64,000 nt of DNA, taken from Kaistella yonginensis (GTDB lineage: Bacteria > Bacteroidota > Bacteroidia > Flavobacteriales > Weeksellaceae). The notes beneath the pieces are model-generated. The model saw nothing but the letters and a program-made list of their open reading frames with translations. It ran no database searches and was not told the origin of the DNA. The position numbers were made by a program, and so were the translations under genes. The first letter of the stretch is position 1. Each line of letters begins with the position of its first letter. The stretch is taken from positions 54,836 through 118,835 of the forward strand of contig NZ_JAUFQB010000003.1 of assembly GCF_030409525.1 (NCBI RefSeq). Direction: 5' to 3'. Shown one piece after another: positions 23,546 to 34,717 of this stretch.

Positions 23546-25009
23546 TTATTTTCTTTTTTTCTTAACTGATTTTTTAACAGCAGGTGCTTCAACGTCATTT
23601 TTTTTCATGTTGTCGAAATCTGGACCATCTAAAGAGATAACGATTACTCTTCTATCAGCCATTCTTTCTGCATCAGATGCATTTTCTGCAACCTGAGCTT
23701 GAGTTTCGCCTACACCTCTTGATTTCAATACAGAAGGACTAACGCCTCTTGCTTCTAAAGCAGCAACTACAGATGCAGCTCTTTGTTTAGACAATTTCAA
23801 GTTGAATGCATCAGATCCTTTTTTGTCTGTTTGACCTTCTAGTACATAAGTTCCACCATCTGCAATAATTACTTTTGCAGCAGCGTCTAACTTAGGGGCG
23901 GATTCTGCTCGAAGTGTAGCTTTACCAAAATCAAAGTAGATATTATTTAAAGCTTCAGTAGCTTCGAAAGCAGTTTGAGTTTTAGGTTTTGGACAACCAT
24001 TATACTCTGCAAGACCGAATACGGTAGGACAAGCATCATCTTTGTCTAACACACCGTCTCCGTCAGTATCTGGCCAAGGACAACCTTGGTTTTCAGCAGG
24101 ACCGGCAACATCTGGACAGTTATCATCTTTGTCTACAACACCGTCACCGTCAGTATCTGGCCAAGGACAACCGTTGTTTTCAACTGGACCAGCAACATCT
24201 GGACATTGATCATCGATATCTGGAATTCCGTCTCCATCAGTATCAGGACAACCTTGGAATTCAGCTAATCCTGGAGTATCTGGACATTTGTCATCTTTGT
24301 CTAAGATTCCGTCTTTATCTCTATCCATGTTACCGAATCTAAATAATAAAGATGCAGAAGCTTGGAAAAAGTTAGCCACATCTGATTTATCAGTTGGCGT
24401 AGAAACATAATCTCCTTGAACACCTAAACCGAAGCTTTTAGTAATCCAGAAATTAGAACCTAAACCAGTAGAAACGGTAAAGTGATCTTTTCTTCTTTGT
24501 GTACTTGGTTGGAATGAGAAACCATTGTAAGTTTGGCCATTCACATCAGTTAAAGGAAAAGTTACACCTGAATAGTCGTGTCTCATATAGTTTGCACCAA
24601 CTCTTACGTATGGATCAAACCAAGAATCTTCATTCCAAAGACCGTTGAATTTAAATTGAAGACCTAAACCTGTCATTAGGAAAAACTCTTTTCCCATTCC
24701 GATTCTTTTGTTGTCAACATTCCCTACGGAAGTTTGCCAATCAATAACCGCATACTTGTTTAAGTTTCTTGCAACAGTTAACTTTGATAATGGTGGGGTG
24801 ATTGTAAAATTGTCCATATTATACAACTCTCCTCTATCACCACCTCCGAATGCTGTAGAGAAAACATCTCCAGCACTTCCTCCTGCTGCAACATGATTTA
24901 CTCCGTGAGCACCAACACCGATTAACCACGGGTTACTGGTAGTCTGAGCGAAAACAGTAGAGGCAACAGTTAGTGCCAATGCTGAAATTCCTAATTTTAG
25001 ATTTTTCAT
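23546..25009 (-). CDS. OmpA-family outer membrane protein with thrombospondin type 3 repeats
   Basis: A 487-residue protein. A signal peptide (1-21) precedes an N-terminal beta-barrel (about 22-225). A Ca2+-binding thrombospondin type 3 region follows (about 230-345), with repeated DxDGDGxxDxDDxCP units (for example DTDGDGVVDKDDNCPDVAGP). The C-terminal OmpA domain binds peptidoglycan (about 355-460: IYFDFGKATLRAESAPKLD ... LSKQRAASVVAALEARGV). The tail is basic (KKSVKKKRK). It links the outer membrane to the cell wall. The central repeats are nearly identical at DNA level (about 96-bp periods near 24050-24250), which could allow copy-number change. Confidence 0.93.
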   Translation of the reverse strand: MKNLKLGISALALTVASTVFAQTTSNPWLIGVGAHGVNHVAAGGSAGDVFSTAFGGGDRGELYNMDNFTITPPLSKLTVARNLNKYAVIDWQTSVGNVDNKRIGMGKEFFLMTGLGLQFKFNGLWNEDSWFDPYVRVGANYMRHDYSGVTFPLTDVNGQTYNGFSFQPSTQRRKDHFTVSTGLGSNFWITKSFGLGVQGDYVSTPTDKSDVANFFQASASLLFRFGNMDRDKDGILDKDDKCPDTPGLAEFQGCPDTDGDGIPDIDDQCPDVAGPVENNGCPWPDTDGDGVVDKDDNCPDVAGPAENQGCPWPDTDGDGVLDKDDACPTVFGLAEYNGCPKPKTQTAFEATEALNNIYFDFGKATLRAESAPKLDAAAKVIIADGGTYVLEGQTDKKGSDAFNLKLSKQRAASVVAALEARGVSPSVLKSRGVGETQAQVAENASDAERMADRRVIVISLDGPDFDNMKKNDVEAPAVKKSVKKKRK

Positions 25010-25086
25010 AGAATTAAATGATTAAATAATTGATAATGCAAAATAAATATAAATTTTCTTTATAAACAAAGATTTTTCATCTTTTT

Positions 25087-25545
25087 TTAACTTTTCTTTA
25101 ATATTCTGTCAAGATTTCGTTTATTTTCTCTTTCTTTTATGCTTTCGCGCTTATCAAAGAGTTTTTTTCCACGACCGAGTGCAATAAGAATCTTGGCTTT
25201 TCCTTTATCATTAATATATAATTTTAAAGGAATAATAGTATTACCAGCATCTTTCAGTTTTTTTTCAAACTTTTGCAATTCTCTTTTGTGCAAGAGCAAC
25301 TTCCGTTCCCTTTTAGTTTTATGATTGTAAAATGTTCCCAACTTATACTCATCAATCATCATATTAATGATATAGAGTTCACCATCAATAAACTGACAAA
25401 ACGATTCGGTAATACTCGCTTTTGAGGAACGCAAAGATTTAATTTCCGTACCCGTAAGTACCATCCCTGCTTCAATCTCCTCAGAAAGTTCGTATTCAAA
25501 ACGTGCTCTTTTATTATAAATTGCAATCGATTTTTCAATTTTCAT
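25087..25545 (-). CDS. smpB: SsrA-binding protein SmpB
   Basis: Binds tmRNA and delivers it to stalled ribosomes for trans-translation. The 152-residue protein has the family start SIAIYNKRARFEYELSEEIEAGMVLTGTEIKSLR, the core GKAKILIALGRGKKLFDKRESIKER and the basic C-terminal tail NLDRILKKS that enters the mRNA channel. The length is normal. The tmRNA gene itself was not seen in this window. No consensus -7 box was found upstream; an inverted repeat lies at 25572-25602. Confidence 0.96.
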   Translation of the reverse strand: MKIEKSIAIYNKRARFEYELSEEIEAGMVLTGTEIKSLRSSKASITESFCQFIDGELYIINMMIDEYKLGTFYNHKTKRERKLLLHKRELQKFEKKLKDAGNTIIPLKLYINDKGKAKILIALGRGKKLFDKRESIKERENKRNLDRILKKS

Positions 25546-25571
25546 ATTGCTGATTAATTTGATATGTTTGC

Positions 25572-25602
25572 TTATGTTAATTTTTATAAAATTTTAACAT
25601 AA
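25572..25602. repeat. inverted repeat upstream of smpB
   Basis: Perfect 9-bp arms TTATGTTAA (25572-25580) and TTAACATAA (25594-25602) around an A/T-only 13-nt spacer, 27-57 nt upstream of the smpB start. Possible operator or weak hairpin; a chance occurrence in AT-rich DNA is also possible. Confidence 0.4.
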
Positions 25603-25678
25603 TACTTTAAATTTTTGGCATTTAGGCAGTCCTTATTAATTATTGTCCTTAAATAGAGACTTTACGAAGAGTGCCTGA

Positions 25679-27346
<1,668 letters not shown>

Positions 27347-27411
27347 ATTCTATTCTGATAAATTTTTTATCCTTTAGAAAAAGGGAAAAGAAAATTTCTA
27401 TTTTTAGAGAT

Positions 27412-27453
27412 AAATTACAAACCGTTCAAGAAATTGAGCGGTTTGTATTTTTA
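27412..27453 (+). terminator. terminator after the ABC-F gene
   Basis: Perfect 9-bp stem TACAAACCG / CGGTTTGTA (27416-27424 / 27439-27447), extended by CAA/TTG pairing, then TTTTT. Confidence 0.8.
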
Positions 27454-27492
27454 AAGAAAATCCCTTCCATAAATAAATCTTCGAAGGGATAA
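27454..27492 (-). terminator. terminator after the ferritin-like gene pair
   Basis: Perfect 8-bp stem ATCCCTTC / GAAGGGAT (27460-27467 / 27483-27490) followed on the minus strand by TTTTCTTT. Confidence 0.7.
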
Positions 27493-27512
27493 AAAAACGA
27501 TATTGGATTGTG

Positions 27513-28319
27513 TTACGCAATAAATAAACTTGCAATCGCAGTCGCTTGCGCTCCTGTAATGGTTTCATCGAAGGAAGCAGATCCTGCTGCAGCACCAAAC
27601 AAAGTAGAAGTATTGAATCCTGCTTGAGTAATATTTTCTTCACCTGCGTAAACCGCGTCGGTCGCTGCAGGCATATTTCCGCCATTTTTCAGTTCGATCC
27701 AACCTTTGTTTGCACGCATTCTTCGTACTTTCGAAGCATGTCTTGCTTCAACGGAATGTATTTGCAATGCGGCTTGTAAAATAGCTTTGTTAGATGCTAC
27801 ATTTCCAGCTTGTCCCTTGTACGCGCGAACTCCTGTATCTTCAAACGCTTGAGCCAAAATCATAAATTGTTGATAATCGGTAAAAGGTTGAAAATTTCCA
27901 CCAGCTGTAAAATCAAATGTAGGTTTCAGTCCAGGAGTTTCTCCCAATGAAGATATTGCTGCTTTTAAAAATGCAACGTGGGCAGTTTCATGTTGCGCAA
28001 TCTGTTGAAAAACTCCTTTATCTGCAGCTGGAATTAAACCAGAAGTCATCAAACCTGTTCTGTAATATTCATCTTCCAAATATTCTAAAATCAAAGCCAA
28101 TTGCAAGGCATCTGTTAATGCAGAAGCCGGAGCTAAACTTGAAGTTGGAGTTTCTGCTTTTGCAGAAGTAGCCATCAATGATCCCAAACCAAGCGGAATA
28201 CTAGCAATTGCAGCTTTTTTTCCGAAGTCTCTAAGTTGAGAAAGACTTCCTAATCTTGAGGTTTCGGTGGTGAAAAATTTATCATCCGAAAGTTTATCTA
28301 ATATATTAAGTAAGTTCAT
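27513..28319 (-). CDS. ferritin-like domain protein, second of a pair
   Basis: A 268-residue member of the ferritin_2 group. Four-helix elements carry the putative metal ligands EYLEDEYY (near 80), HETAHVAFLKAAI (near 113), FEDTGVRAY (near 158) and HSVEARHASKVRR (near 187). The N-terminus has a hydrophobic stretch (RDFGKKAAIASIPLGLGSLMATSAKA) that looks like a Tat-type signal but lacks the twin arginines. Export is therefore uncertain. It is a paralogue of the upstream gene, 28 nt away. Physiological role unknown; possibly iron binding or oxidative stress. Confidence 0.85.
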   Translation of the reverse strand: MNLLNILDKLSDDKFFTTETSRLGSLSQLRDFGKKAAIASIPLGLGSLMATSAKAETPTSSLAPASALTDALQLALILEYLEDEYYRTGLMTSGLIPAADKGVFQQIAQHETAHVAFLKAAISSLGETPGLKPTFDFTAGGNFQPFTDYQQFMILAQAFEDTGVRAYKGQAGNVASNKAILQAALQIHSVEARHASKVRRMRANKGWIELKNGGNMPAATDAVYAGEENITQAGFNTSTLFGAAAGSASFDETITGAQATAIASLFIA

Positions 28320-28347
28320 AATAAGTATATTTTAAAAGTTAATAAGA

Positions 28348-29058
28348 TTACCCAATTCCTTGTTCTTTCCAAGTAAATGGTGTTTTGAAAAATCCTCCTG
28401 CAGCTGCAACGATATCTTTTGGTTCTTTTGCCACATCCAAACCATTGGCATCAACCACATCATTACCAGAAAAATCACCGGATCCAGGATTGATAATATC
28501 CCGTATTGCCGAAGCATGTCTCGCTTCTACACTTACAATTTTACCAGCAATGACTAAATAGTCGAGATTTTTGATATACTTTCCAGCACCATTATATGCT
28601 GCAACACCAGTATCTTCTAATGCTTTTGCGGTAGCAAGAATAGAGTTTCTGCTATTAAAATCGATGCCGTCATATTTAAATTCTAATTTCGGAGTAGGCA
28701 TGGCTCCCGCTGCAGTAATCGCTGCCTTGAAAAAATCACGGTGAATTACTTCATGATTATAGATATCGATAAATACTTGCTTTTCTGAAGCAGAAATACC
28801 TGAATAAAAATTATTAACCACTTTCGTATAAAAATCTGCTTCTAATTGCTCCAGGGCATAAGCATAATTTAAAATCCCTACATCACCTTTTCCCAAGTCG
28901 AAGAGCTGCTCTCCTTCCATAAATTGGTAATCGTCTTCTCTACAACCAGCTAAAGTGAGTCCTGCAACAACAAGTCCTACTCCACCCAATTTTAGAAAAT
29001 TTCTTCTGCTTGTATCCAAAGTAACTCCTTTGTTCGATACATGAATCTGTTTTTCCAT
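28348..29058 (-). CDS. ferritin-like domain lipoprotein with Tat signal
   Basis: A 236-residue protein beginning with a twin-arginine signal (SRRNFLKLGG, residues 17-26) that ends in a lipobox LTLAGC (Cys39). It should thus be exported folded, with its metal, and lipid-anchored. The ferritin_2 domain has the same ligand pattern as its downstream paralogue: EQLEADFYTKV, HEVIHRDFFKAAI, LEDTGVAAY and VEARHASAIRD. It is the first gene of the pair. No consensus TAnnTTTG box was found before it, so another sigma factor may be used. Confidence 0.88.
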   Translation of the reverse strand: MEKQIHVSNKGVTLDTSRRNFLKLGGVGLVVAGLTLAGCREDDYQFMEGEQLFDLGKGDVGILNYAYALEQLEADFYTKVVNNFYSGISASEKQVFIDIYNHEVIHRDFFKAAITAAGAMPTPKLEFKYDGIDFNSRNSILATAKALEDTGVAAYNGAGKYIKNLDYLVIAGKIVSVEARHASAIRDIINPGSGDFSGNDVVDANGLDVAKEPKDIVAAAGGFFKTPFTWKEQGIG

Positions 29059-29370
29059 AATAAAAATTTTAAAATTTAATATTTAATGATTGTTCTTTTA
29101 GCTACGATTAAATTTTACCTACAGATTTATAAATGCTAAAAAAAGAAGAATAAAAAGCTAACACCCTAGTAATCAGTCATAAAAATTTCAAATAATTTTA
29201 CTAAAAAAACCAAATCTTGAACCTGTAATTTTTAAAACCGCATGATTACGGCTTAAATATTATTAATAAAATAGCACTTAGACCAATTCATTGACTATTT
29301 CCTCTTTGCATTATTAAAGGAATAATTTGCGAAAAATTAGCTCACAATTTTTTCTTATTTTTGTAGTATT
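29059..29370. other. intergenic region, divergent promoters, no gene
   Basis: This 312-nt AT-rich gap between the ferritin-like genes and recJ contains the recJ box TATTTTTG (29356-29363) on the plus strand. No reading frame, stable hairpin or second consensus box was recognised. Confidence 0.6.
29356..29363 (+). promoter_or_regulatory. -7 box TATTTTTG of recJ
   Basis: Exact TAnnTTTG element with 7 nt to the recJ ATG at 29371. A leaderless mRNA is likely. Confidence 0.55.
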
Positions 29371-31080
29371 ATGAGTCAAAAATGGATTTACAAACCGGAA
29401 CCCGATGAAGATATTGTGGACGGAATTATGTCGTCGCTCGGATTTGGAACATTTGAGTCCAAAATCCTCGTTCTTCGCGGTATTGATGATTATCAAAAAG
29501 CAAGAGCGTTTTTCAAACCCAACCTCAATGACATCCATAATCCTTTCTTAATGAAGGACATGCAGCTTGCAGTAGATCGAATCGCAACCGCCATTGAAAA
29601 CGGTGAAAAAATCATGGTCTATGGTGATTATGATGTAGATGGAACCACGGCGGTGGCGCTGATGTACTTGTATTTAAGTAAGATTGTACAAAAAAAATAC
29701 CTCGATTATTATATTCCAGACCGAAATATTGAAGGATATGGGATTTCTAAAACCGGTATTGATTACGCCAAAGAGAATGATTTCTCTCTCATTATCGCAT
29801 TGGATTGCGGTATTAAAGCTTTAGACAAAATAGAATATGCGACGGAACTGGGTGTGGATTTCATCATTTGTGACCACCATTTACCGGGTGAAGAAATTCC
29901 CGCTGCAGTCGCGGTTTTAGATCCAAAAAGAAAAGATTGCCGATATCCCTTCAAAGAACTTTCAGGTTGTGGTGTAGGTTTTAAACTTTGCCAAGGCCTC
30001 AATACCCTCTACAAAATCCCAGAATCTGAATTATTTGAACTTACCGATTTGCTGGCCATTTCCATTGCCGCAGATATCGTGTCGATGTCGGGAGAAAATC
30101 GCGTCCTCGCAAAACAAGGATTAAAAGTTTTAAGAAAATCCAGAAACTTAGGCTTGCGAATGTTGATTCCTGAAGATAAACTCGCCACGTTTGAAATATC
30201 CAATATTGTTTTTGAGATTGCCCCAAAAATCAATGCAGCAGGACGAATTTCGCAAGGGAAGGCGGCGGTAGAATTAATGGTTTCGGATAATTTAAAACAT
30301 GCAACCCAAATTGTAAACGACATTATTAATCTCAATGATTCACGTCGTGAAATGGATTTGAGCAGCACGACCGAAGCACTTATACAAGTAGAAACAAGTG
30401 GACAAATACCCAACTTTTCAACGGTCGTTTACGGTGCAAGTTGGAACAAAGGCGTTATTGGAATTGTCGCTTCACGATTAACAGAAACCTATTATAAACC
30501 TACGGTCGTTTTCGCAGATGGAAACAATGGTGAAATTGTAGCTTCAGCTCGTACCGTTTCAGATTTCGATGTACATAATGCCTTGGAAGAATGCTCTGAT
30601 TTGTTTATGAAATTTGGCGGTCATCCTGCGGCAGCTGGCTTATCGATGGAAAAGGAAAAGTTAGATTTATTCAAAGAAAAATTTGAGAAAGTCGTCTCCG
30701 CGAAAATTCAAGAGCATCAAAAAGAGCCCAGTATTAAAATTGATGTCGAGGTAGAAATTGAAGATTTGAACAAGGATTTCTTCAACTTTCATCGAAAACT
30801 TGCGCCATTCGGTCCCGATAATATGAAACCCGTTTTGGTTCTAAAAAATCAGAAAGTTGCGGGGTTCGTAAAAACAATGGGCAAAGAAAACAACCATCTT
30901 AAATTTTATATCAAACAGGAATCCACAGGGAGAAACATTGAATGTGTCGGTTTTAAATTAGGGAAATTTGCCGATGAGTTTAGGCAGAAAAAATTCAACA
31001 TTGCTTTTACGGCAGAAGAAAATCACTGGAAAGGAAATGTAACTTATTTTCTAAATATCAGAGATGTAAAGTTTAATTAA
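29371..31080 (+). CDS. recJ: single-stranded-DNA-specific exonuclease RecJ
   Basis: 5'-3' ssDNA exonuclease of recombination and mismatch repair. The 569-residue protein has the DHH-family motifs VYGDYDVDGTTA (motif I), IALDCGI (motif II) and CDHHLPG (the DHH motif), and PKINAAGRISQGKAAVELM. The DHHA1 region reads NKGVIGIVASRL ... FGGHPAAAGLS. A C-terminal OB fold follows (about 455-569). The metal-binding Asp and His residues are all present. The stop lies 10 nt from the end of the convergent GNAT-like gene, with no hairpin between them. Confidence 0.95.
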   Translation: MSQKWIYKPEPDEDIVDGIMSSLGFGTFESKILVLRGIDDYQKARAFFKPNLNDIHNPFLMKDMQLAVDRIATAIENGEKIMVYGDYDVDGTTAVALMYLYLSKIVQKKYLDYYIPDRNIEGYGISKTGIDYAKENDFSLIIALDCGIKALDKIEYATELGVDFIICDHHLPGEEIPAAVAVLDPKRKDCRYPFKELSGCGVGFKLCQGLNTLYKIPESELFELTDLLAISIAADIVSMSGENRVLAKQGLKVLRKSRNLGLRMLIPEDKLATFEISNIVFEIAPKINAAGRISQGKAAVELMVSDNLKHATQIVNDIINLNDSRREMDLSSTTEALIQVETSGQIPNFSTVVYGASWNKGVIGIVASRLTETYYKPTVVFADGNNGEIVASARTVSDFDVHNALEECSDLFMKFGGHPAAAGLSMEKEKLDLFKEKFEKVVSAKIQEHQKEPSIKIDVEVEIEDLNKDFFNFHRKLAPFGPDNMKPVLVLKNQKVAGFVKTMGKENNHLKFYIKQESTGRNIECVGFKLGKFADEFRQKKFNIAFTAEENHWKGNVTYFLNIRDVKFN

Positions 31081-31090
31081 GGTAGGGCTG

Positions 31091-32242
31091 CTAGAGTATC
31101 TCATGCCTTTTAAATTCTTTAGTTTCATCAAAAAGATATCGATAAGTGGCCAGTTTTCTGGTAACTTTTGTTTCTAAATTCTCTGCAATTTTAATCATTT
31201 TAGGATTAAAATCCCCAATCCACTGCATTTCATAATCTTCAAAATCAGTAGCTTCCCGAAAATGTTTGGTTCCTTCCCAAATCATGAACCCATCAATCCC
31301 TTTTCGTTGCCATTCAGGAATAATTCCGAAAACCAAGCCGACCATTTTTTTATTCTTGCTGAATTTTTTGATGATGAGAAATAGGATTTTCTGCACCCAT
31401 CCAAATTTGCCTTTAAAAAATTTAATCCATTGGTTCATGTCTGGAATATTCATCCACATAGCGATGGGTTTTTCATTTTCGTACACAAACCAAGAGATGT
31501 GTTCATTAATAACGGGCTTTAATGTATTAAACATTTTCATCGTTTGCATTTCTGTCAACTGTTTGCCTTCTCCATGGCTCGCCCAGGCTTGATTATACAC
31601 TGCCGTAAAATCGCGTGCAAATTTTTCTAATGATTTTAACTGAAGTGGTTTTGCAGTAATATTTTTGTTTTTGGAAATCCTGTCATGCATTGCCAAAAAA
31701 TTATCAGCAACCGGATCATGAATTTTGCGACCAAAACACAATTGGTTGAAGAAAATCTTGAAACCATAGGTTTCAAACAATGATCTATAGTAGGGTGCGT
31801 TATAATTCATCGCATAAAGCGGTTCGGAAAAACCGTCGATCAAAAGTCCCCAAAACTGATCGCGTTCCCCGAAATTGATAGGCCCATCCATGGCTTCCAT
31901 TCCTTTTTGCTGAAGCCAATCTTTCGCAAAGTCAAATATAAAGTGGGCGGTTTGCTGATCATTAATACAATCAAAAAAACCAATCCCGCCAGTGGGTTGA
32001 CTCTGTTTGTATTTTTTGTGCATAAAAACTGCAATCTTTCCAATGGTTTCATCATCCTCATTTTTAAAAAGAAATCGCTCACATTTTCCTAATTTAAAAA
32101 ACTTGTTTTTTTGGGGATTAAATATATTGTTGATATCTTGATCCAGCGGTCTTATATAATTTTTATCATGAGCAAAAAGCAGATTCGGAAACTTAAGAAA
32201 TTCTAAAGCGGACTCTTTTGAGACGACATGTATTACCTTCAT
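31091..32242 (-). CDS. GNAT-fold / YghO-like protein of unknown function
   Basis: A 383-residue cytoplasmic protein common in Bacteroidetes. Residues about 55-200 (GKIAVFMHKKYKQSQPTGGIGFFDCI ... GPINFGERDQFWGLLIDGF) and the C-terminal part (VFGIIPEWQRKGIDGFMIWEG, then YEMQWIGDFNPKMIKIAENL) resemble N-acetyltransferase folds. The GIIPEWQRKGID segment is like the acyl-CoA loop of GNAT enzymes. The E. coli relative I recall is YghO, itself uncharacterised. The substrate is unknown. Its promoter box is 4 nt from the start codon. Confidence 0.75.
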   Translation of the reverse strand: MKVIHVVSKESALEFLKFPNLLFAHDKNYIRPLDQDINNIFNPQKNKFFKLGKCERFLFKNEDDETIGKIAVFMHKKYKQSQPTGGIGFFDCINDQQTAHFIFDFAKDWLQQKGMEAMDGPINFGERDQFWGLLIDGFSEPLYAMNYNAPYYRSLFETYGFKIFFNQLCFGRKIHDPVADNFLAMHDRISKNKNITAKPLQLKSLEKFARDFTAVYNQAWASHGEGKQLTEMQTMKMFNTLKPVINEHISWFVYENEKPIAMWMNIPDMNQWIKFFKGKFGWVQKILFLIIKKFSKNKKMVGLVFGIIPEWQRKGIDGFMIWEGTKHFREATDFEDYEMQWIGDFNPKMIKIAENLETKVTRKLATYRYLFDETKEFKRHEIL

Positions 32243-32246
32243 TTTT

Positions 32247-32254
32247 CAAAAATA
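32247..32254 (-). promoter_or_regulatory. -7 box TATTTTTG of the YghO-like gene
   Basis: Exact TAnnTTTG element, with 4 nt to the ATG at 32242. The sequence TATTTTTGAAAAATG is identical to that before rmuC. Confidence 0.6.
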
Positions 32255-32323
32255 ATAAAGTTTTACTGCAATAAATGCGGAATTTTTTGATTTTTTCACT
32301 ATTTTTATAAAAATTCAAATTTC

Positions 32324-32845
32324 GTGAAAAAAACGCTTGCTGTATTTGCCCATCCTTACTTCGAATATTCGACCACTAATCTGGCGTTAATAAAAGCGTA
32401 TGAAAGTTCTGACCTGCTGACTTTTAAAGATTTATACGAAGAGTATCCCGATTTTCATATTGCGACTTTTAAAGAAAGAAAGAGAATTAGGGAGTATGAA
32501 AGGTTGGTTTTTCACTTTCCTTTGATTTGGTTCGGGTTACCACCTTTGCTTCGCTTATGGATTGATGAAGTTTTTGATATGAGCTGGAAAGCTGAAAGCG
32601 ATCATCCTTTAATGAATAAAGATGCCATTATTATTGTAACCATGGGTGCAGCTGAAGATAATTATCAGAAAGAAGGTTTATATAAAACCACCATCGAAGA
32701 ATTGATGAAGCCGCTCACTTTATCTTTGGAAGTTAATGGGATTGAGGTGAAAGAGATTATTGCCATTTATGATTCAGATGATTTAGAAGCGCCACAATTA
32801 GAAGAACTCACCGGTACAATTATAAAAACTCTAGAAAAATTATGA
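32324..32845 (+). CDS. kefF: NAD(P)H oxidoreductase, KefF/MdaB-like
   Basis: Flavodoxin-fold quinone reductase of 173 residues, starting at GTG (MKKTLAVFAHPYFEYSTTN). It has the flavin loop VFHFPLIWFGLPPLLRLWIDEVF and the strand AIIIVTMGAAEDNYQ. Its stop overlaps the start of the downstream K+/H+ antiporter as ATGA. In enterobacteria KefF is the cytoplasmic activating partner of the glutathione-gated KefC channel, and the same gene order here supports that role. Whether gating uses glutathione in this organism is unknown. Confidence 0.88.
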   Translation: MKKTLAVFAHPYFEYSTTNLALIKAYESSDLLTFKDLYEEYPDFHIATFKERKRIREYERLVFHFPLIWFGLPPLLRLWIDEVFDMSWKAESDHPLMNKDAIIIVTMGAAEDNYQKEGLYKTTIEELMKPLTLSLEVNGIEVKEIIAIYDSDDLEAPQLEELTGTIIKTLEKL

Positions 32846-34683
32846 ATGAAAGTTCATTAGCACAAACTGCCTTAATCTTTTTGGGTGCAGCAATAGTTAT
32901 GGTTCCATTGGTCCGAAAATTAGGGTTAAGCTCTGTGATTGGATTTATTTTGGGCGGAATTATTATTGGCCCGTTTGGTTTAAAACTTACCGGAAGCGAC
33001 ACCAATGATATTATGCAAGCAACTGAATTTGGTGTTATCATGCTGCTTTTCTTGGTGGGTTTAGAAATCGAACCTCGTAAATTCTGGAAAATCCGAAAAA
33101 AAATAATAGGAATGGGCTTGGGACAAATGGCCATCACTGTTGCGATTTTATTTCTTATATTTTATCTAACCGATTGGCGGACCGATCAAGCTTTGGTGGC
33201 TGCTTTATGTTTCAGTTTATCTTCTACAGCGATTGTTTTACAAACTTTAAAAGAGAAAAATATTTTCAGAACTGATGTTGGGGAAGCTTCATTCTCTATC
33301 CTGTTATTTCAGGATATTGCCGTGATTCCAATTTTAGCATTACTGCCGGTTATTGCCCAAAAATCGGATACCGATGAAAACTTACTGCTTCTGCAATATC
33401 TACCCGACTGGCTTCAACCTTTTTCGATTATTTTAGGAGTTCTTGCTTTAATTGTCTTGGGTCGATATATATTCGTTCCGTTTTTACGGTATGTTTCACG
33501 CTCGGGCATGAATGAATTGCTCACCGCCTCTTCTTTATTTTTGGTCATCGGTGTTTCCGAATTAATGCATGCGGTAGGGCTCAGCCCTGCTTTAGGTGCA
33601 TTTATCGCTGGGGTAATGTTAGCAACGAGTGAATTCCGCCATGAACTCGAAAGCCAAATTGACCCTTTCAAAGGTCTGCTCTTGGCGGTCTTTTTTGTGA
33701 GCGTAGGTTCTACGATCAACTTTACGGTAATTATGGGTGATCCTATGTTTATATTCACCACCACGATTATTGTTTTAATTGTAAAATTCGCAGTGCTGGT
33801 AGGTGTTTTAAAGTTTTTTAAATTAAAATTATACCAAAATTTTCTAGTCGCTTTTGGATTATCTCAAATAGGGGAATTTGCCTTTGTACTAATTAATTAT
33901 TCCACCAAACTTTATTTATTTGATCCAAAACTTAATGCGCAGTTAATGGCAATTACGGCGATCACAATGTGTATCACACCTATACTTCTACTGATTAATG
34001 AAAAGTTAATTGAACCTAGAATACACCAATTTAAAAATGAAGCTCCAGTATTGGAGGGCGCCATAAAACAACAAAGAATCATTATCGTAGGTTTCGGTCA
34101 TTTCGGAAGTACGGTCGGCAGGTTACTACGCGTCAATGGAATCGGTGCTACGGTTTTAGATAATGATCCGGAGCGGGTCAATTTATTAAAATCGAAAGGA
34201 TTCAAAGTGTATTACGGTGATGCTTCTAAACCTGGGATCCTTCGTTCGGCTGGAGCAGAAACTGCAGACTTGCTCATTCTATGTTTAGACAATGCCGAAA
34301 AAAATAAATTTATTTTAGAATATGCTCGGGAAAATTTTCCGCAAATGCAAATTTTCGTTCGTGCTAAAAATCGTTTAGATGCCTATGATTTTATTAATAA
34401 TGGCGTTGAAAATATTTACCGTGAAACCCTCGGAACTGCAGTAAACATGGCAGTTGACATTTTAAAGGCTACAGGAATGCGTGCATATGCAGCCAGAAGA
34501 CTAGGGCAGCGATTTATGGTCATCGATAAAGCAATGACCCGAAAATTAGCCAAAGAACAATTGAGCGACAAAGTGACTTTTACAATGAATGAATATTTGG
34601 ATCGTGAGGCAGAACTTTTGTCAGAAGACAGCCATTCTTTCGATGAATCACAGTGGAATGAATATGAAGAATATCAGAATTAA
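32842..34683 (+). CDS. monovalent cation:proton antiporter-2 (KefB/KefC-like) with TrkA_N domain
   Basis: A 613-residue potassium efflux antiporter. About 12-13 hydrophobic helices (5-395) form the CPA2 exchanger, including GLVGLEIEP-like LLFLVGLEIEPRKFWK and LLFQDIAVIPILAL. The cytoplasmic TrkA_N (RCK) domain starts near residue 412 with the Rossmann motif IIIVGFGHFGSTVGRLL and continues through DNDPERVNLLKSKGFKVYYGDAS. Together with the upstream KefF-like gene, whose stop overlaps this start, it forms a likely KefC-KefF pair that acidifies the cytoplasm during electrophile stress. The regulatory ligand is inferred, not seen. Confidence 0.92.
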   Translation: MNESSLAQTALIFLGAAIVMVPLVRKLGLSSVIGFILGGIIIGPFGLKLTGSDTNDIMQATEFGVIMLLFLVGLEIEPRKFWKIRKKIIGMGLGQMAITVAILFLIFYLTDWRTDQALVAALCFSLSSTAIVLQTLKEKNIFRTDVGEASFSILLFQDIAVIPILALLPVIAQKSDTDENLLLLQYLPDWLQPFSIILGVLALIVLGRYIFVPFLRYVSRSGMNELLTASSLFLVIGVSELMHAVGLSPALGAFIAGVMLATSEFRHELESQIDPFKGLLLAVFFVSVGSTINFTVIMGDPMFIFTTTIIVLIVKFAVLVGVLKFFKLKLYQNFLVAFGLSQIGEFAFVLINYSTKLYLFDPKLNAQLMAITAITMCITPILLLINEKLIEPRIHQFKNEAPVLEGAIKQQRIIIVGFGHFGSTVGRLLRVNGIGATVLDNDPERVNLLKSKGFKVYYGDASKPGILRSAGAETADLLILCLDNAEKNKFILEYARENFPQMQIFVRAKNRLDAYDFINNGVENIYRETLGTAVNMAVDILKATGMRAYAARRLGQRFMVIDKAMTRKLAKEQLSDKVTFTMNEYLDREAELLSEDSHSFDESQWNEYEEYQN

Positions 34684-34717
34684 AGGTCCTGTTTTTAACT
34701 AAAATTTGAATTACATT

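Noticed and set aside
23546..25009. Tandem repeats in the ompA-like gene considered as a CRISPR-like or mobile repeat
   Set aside because: The repeats are in frame and encode thrombospondin type 3 calcium-binding units.
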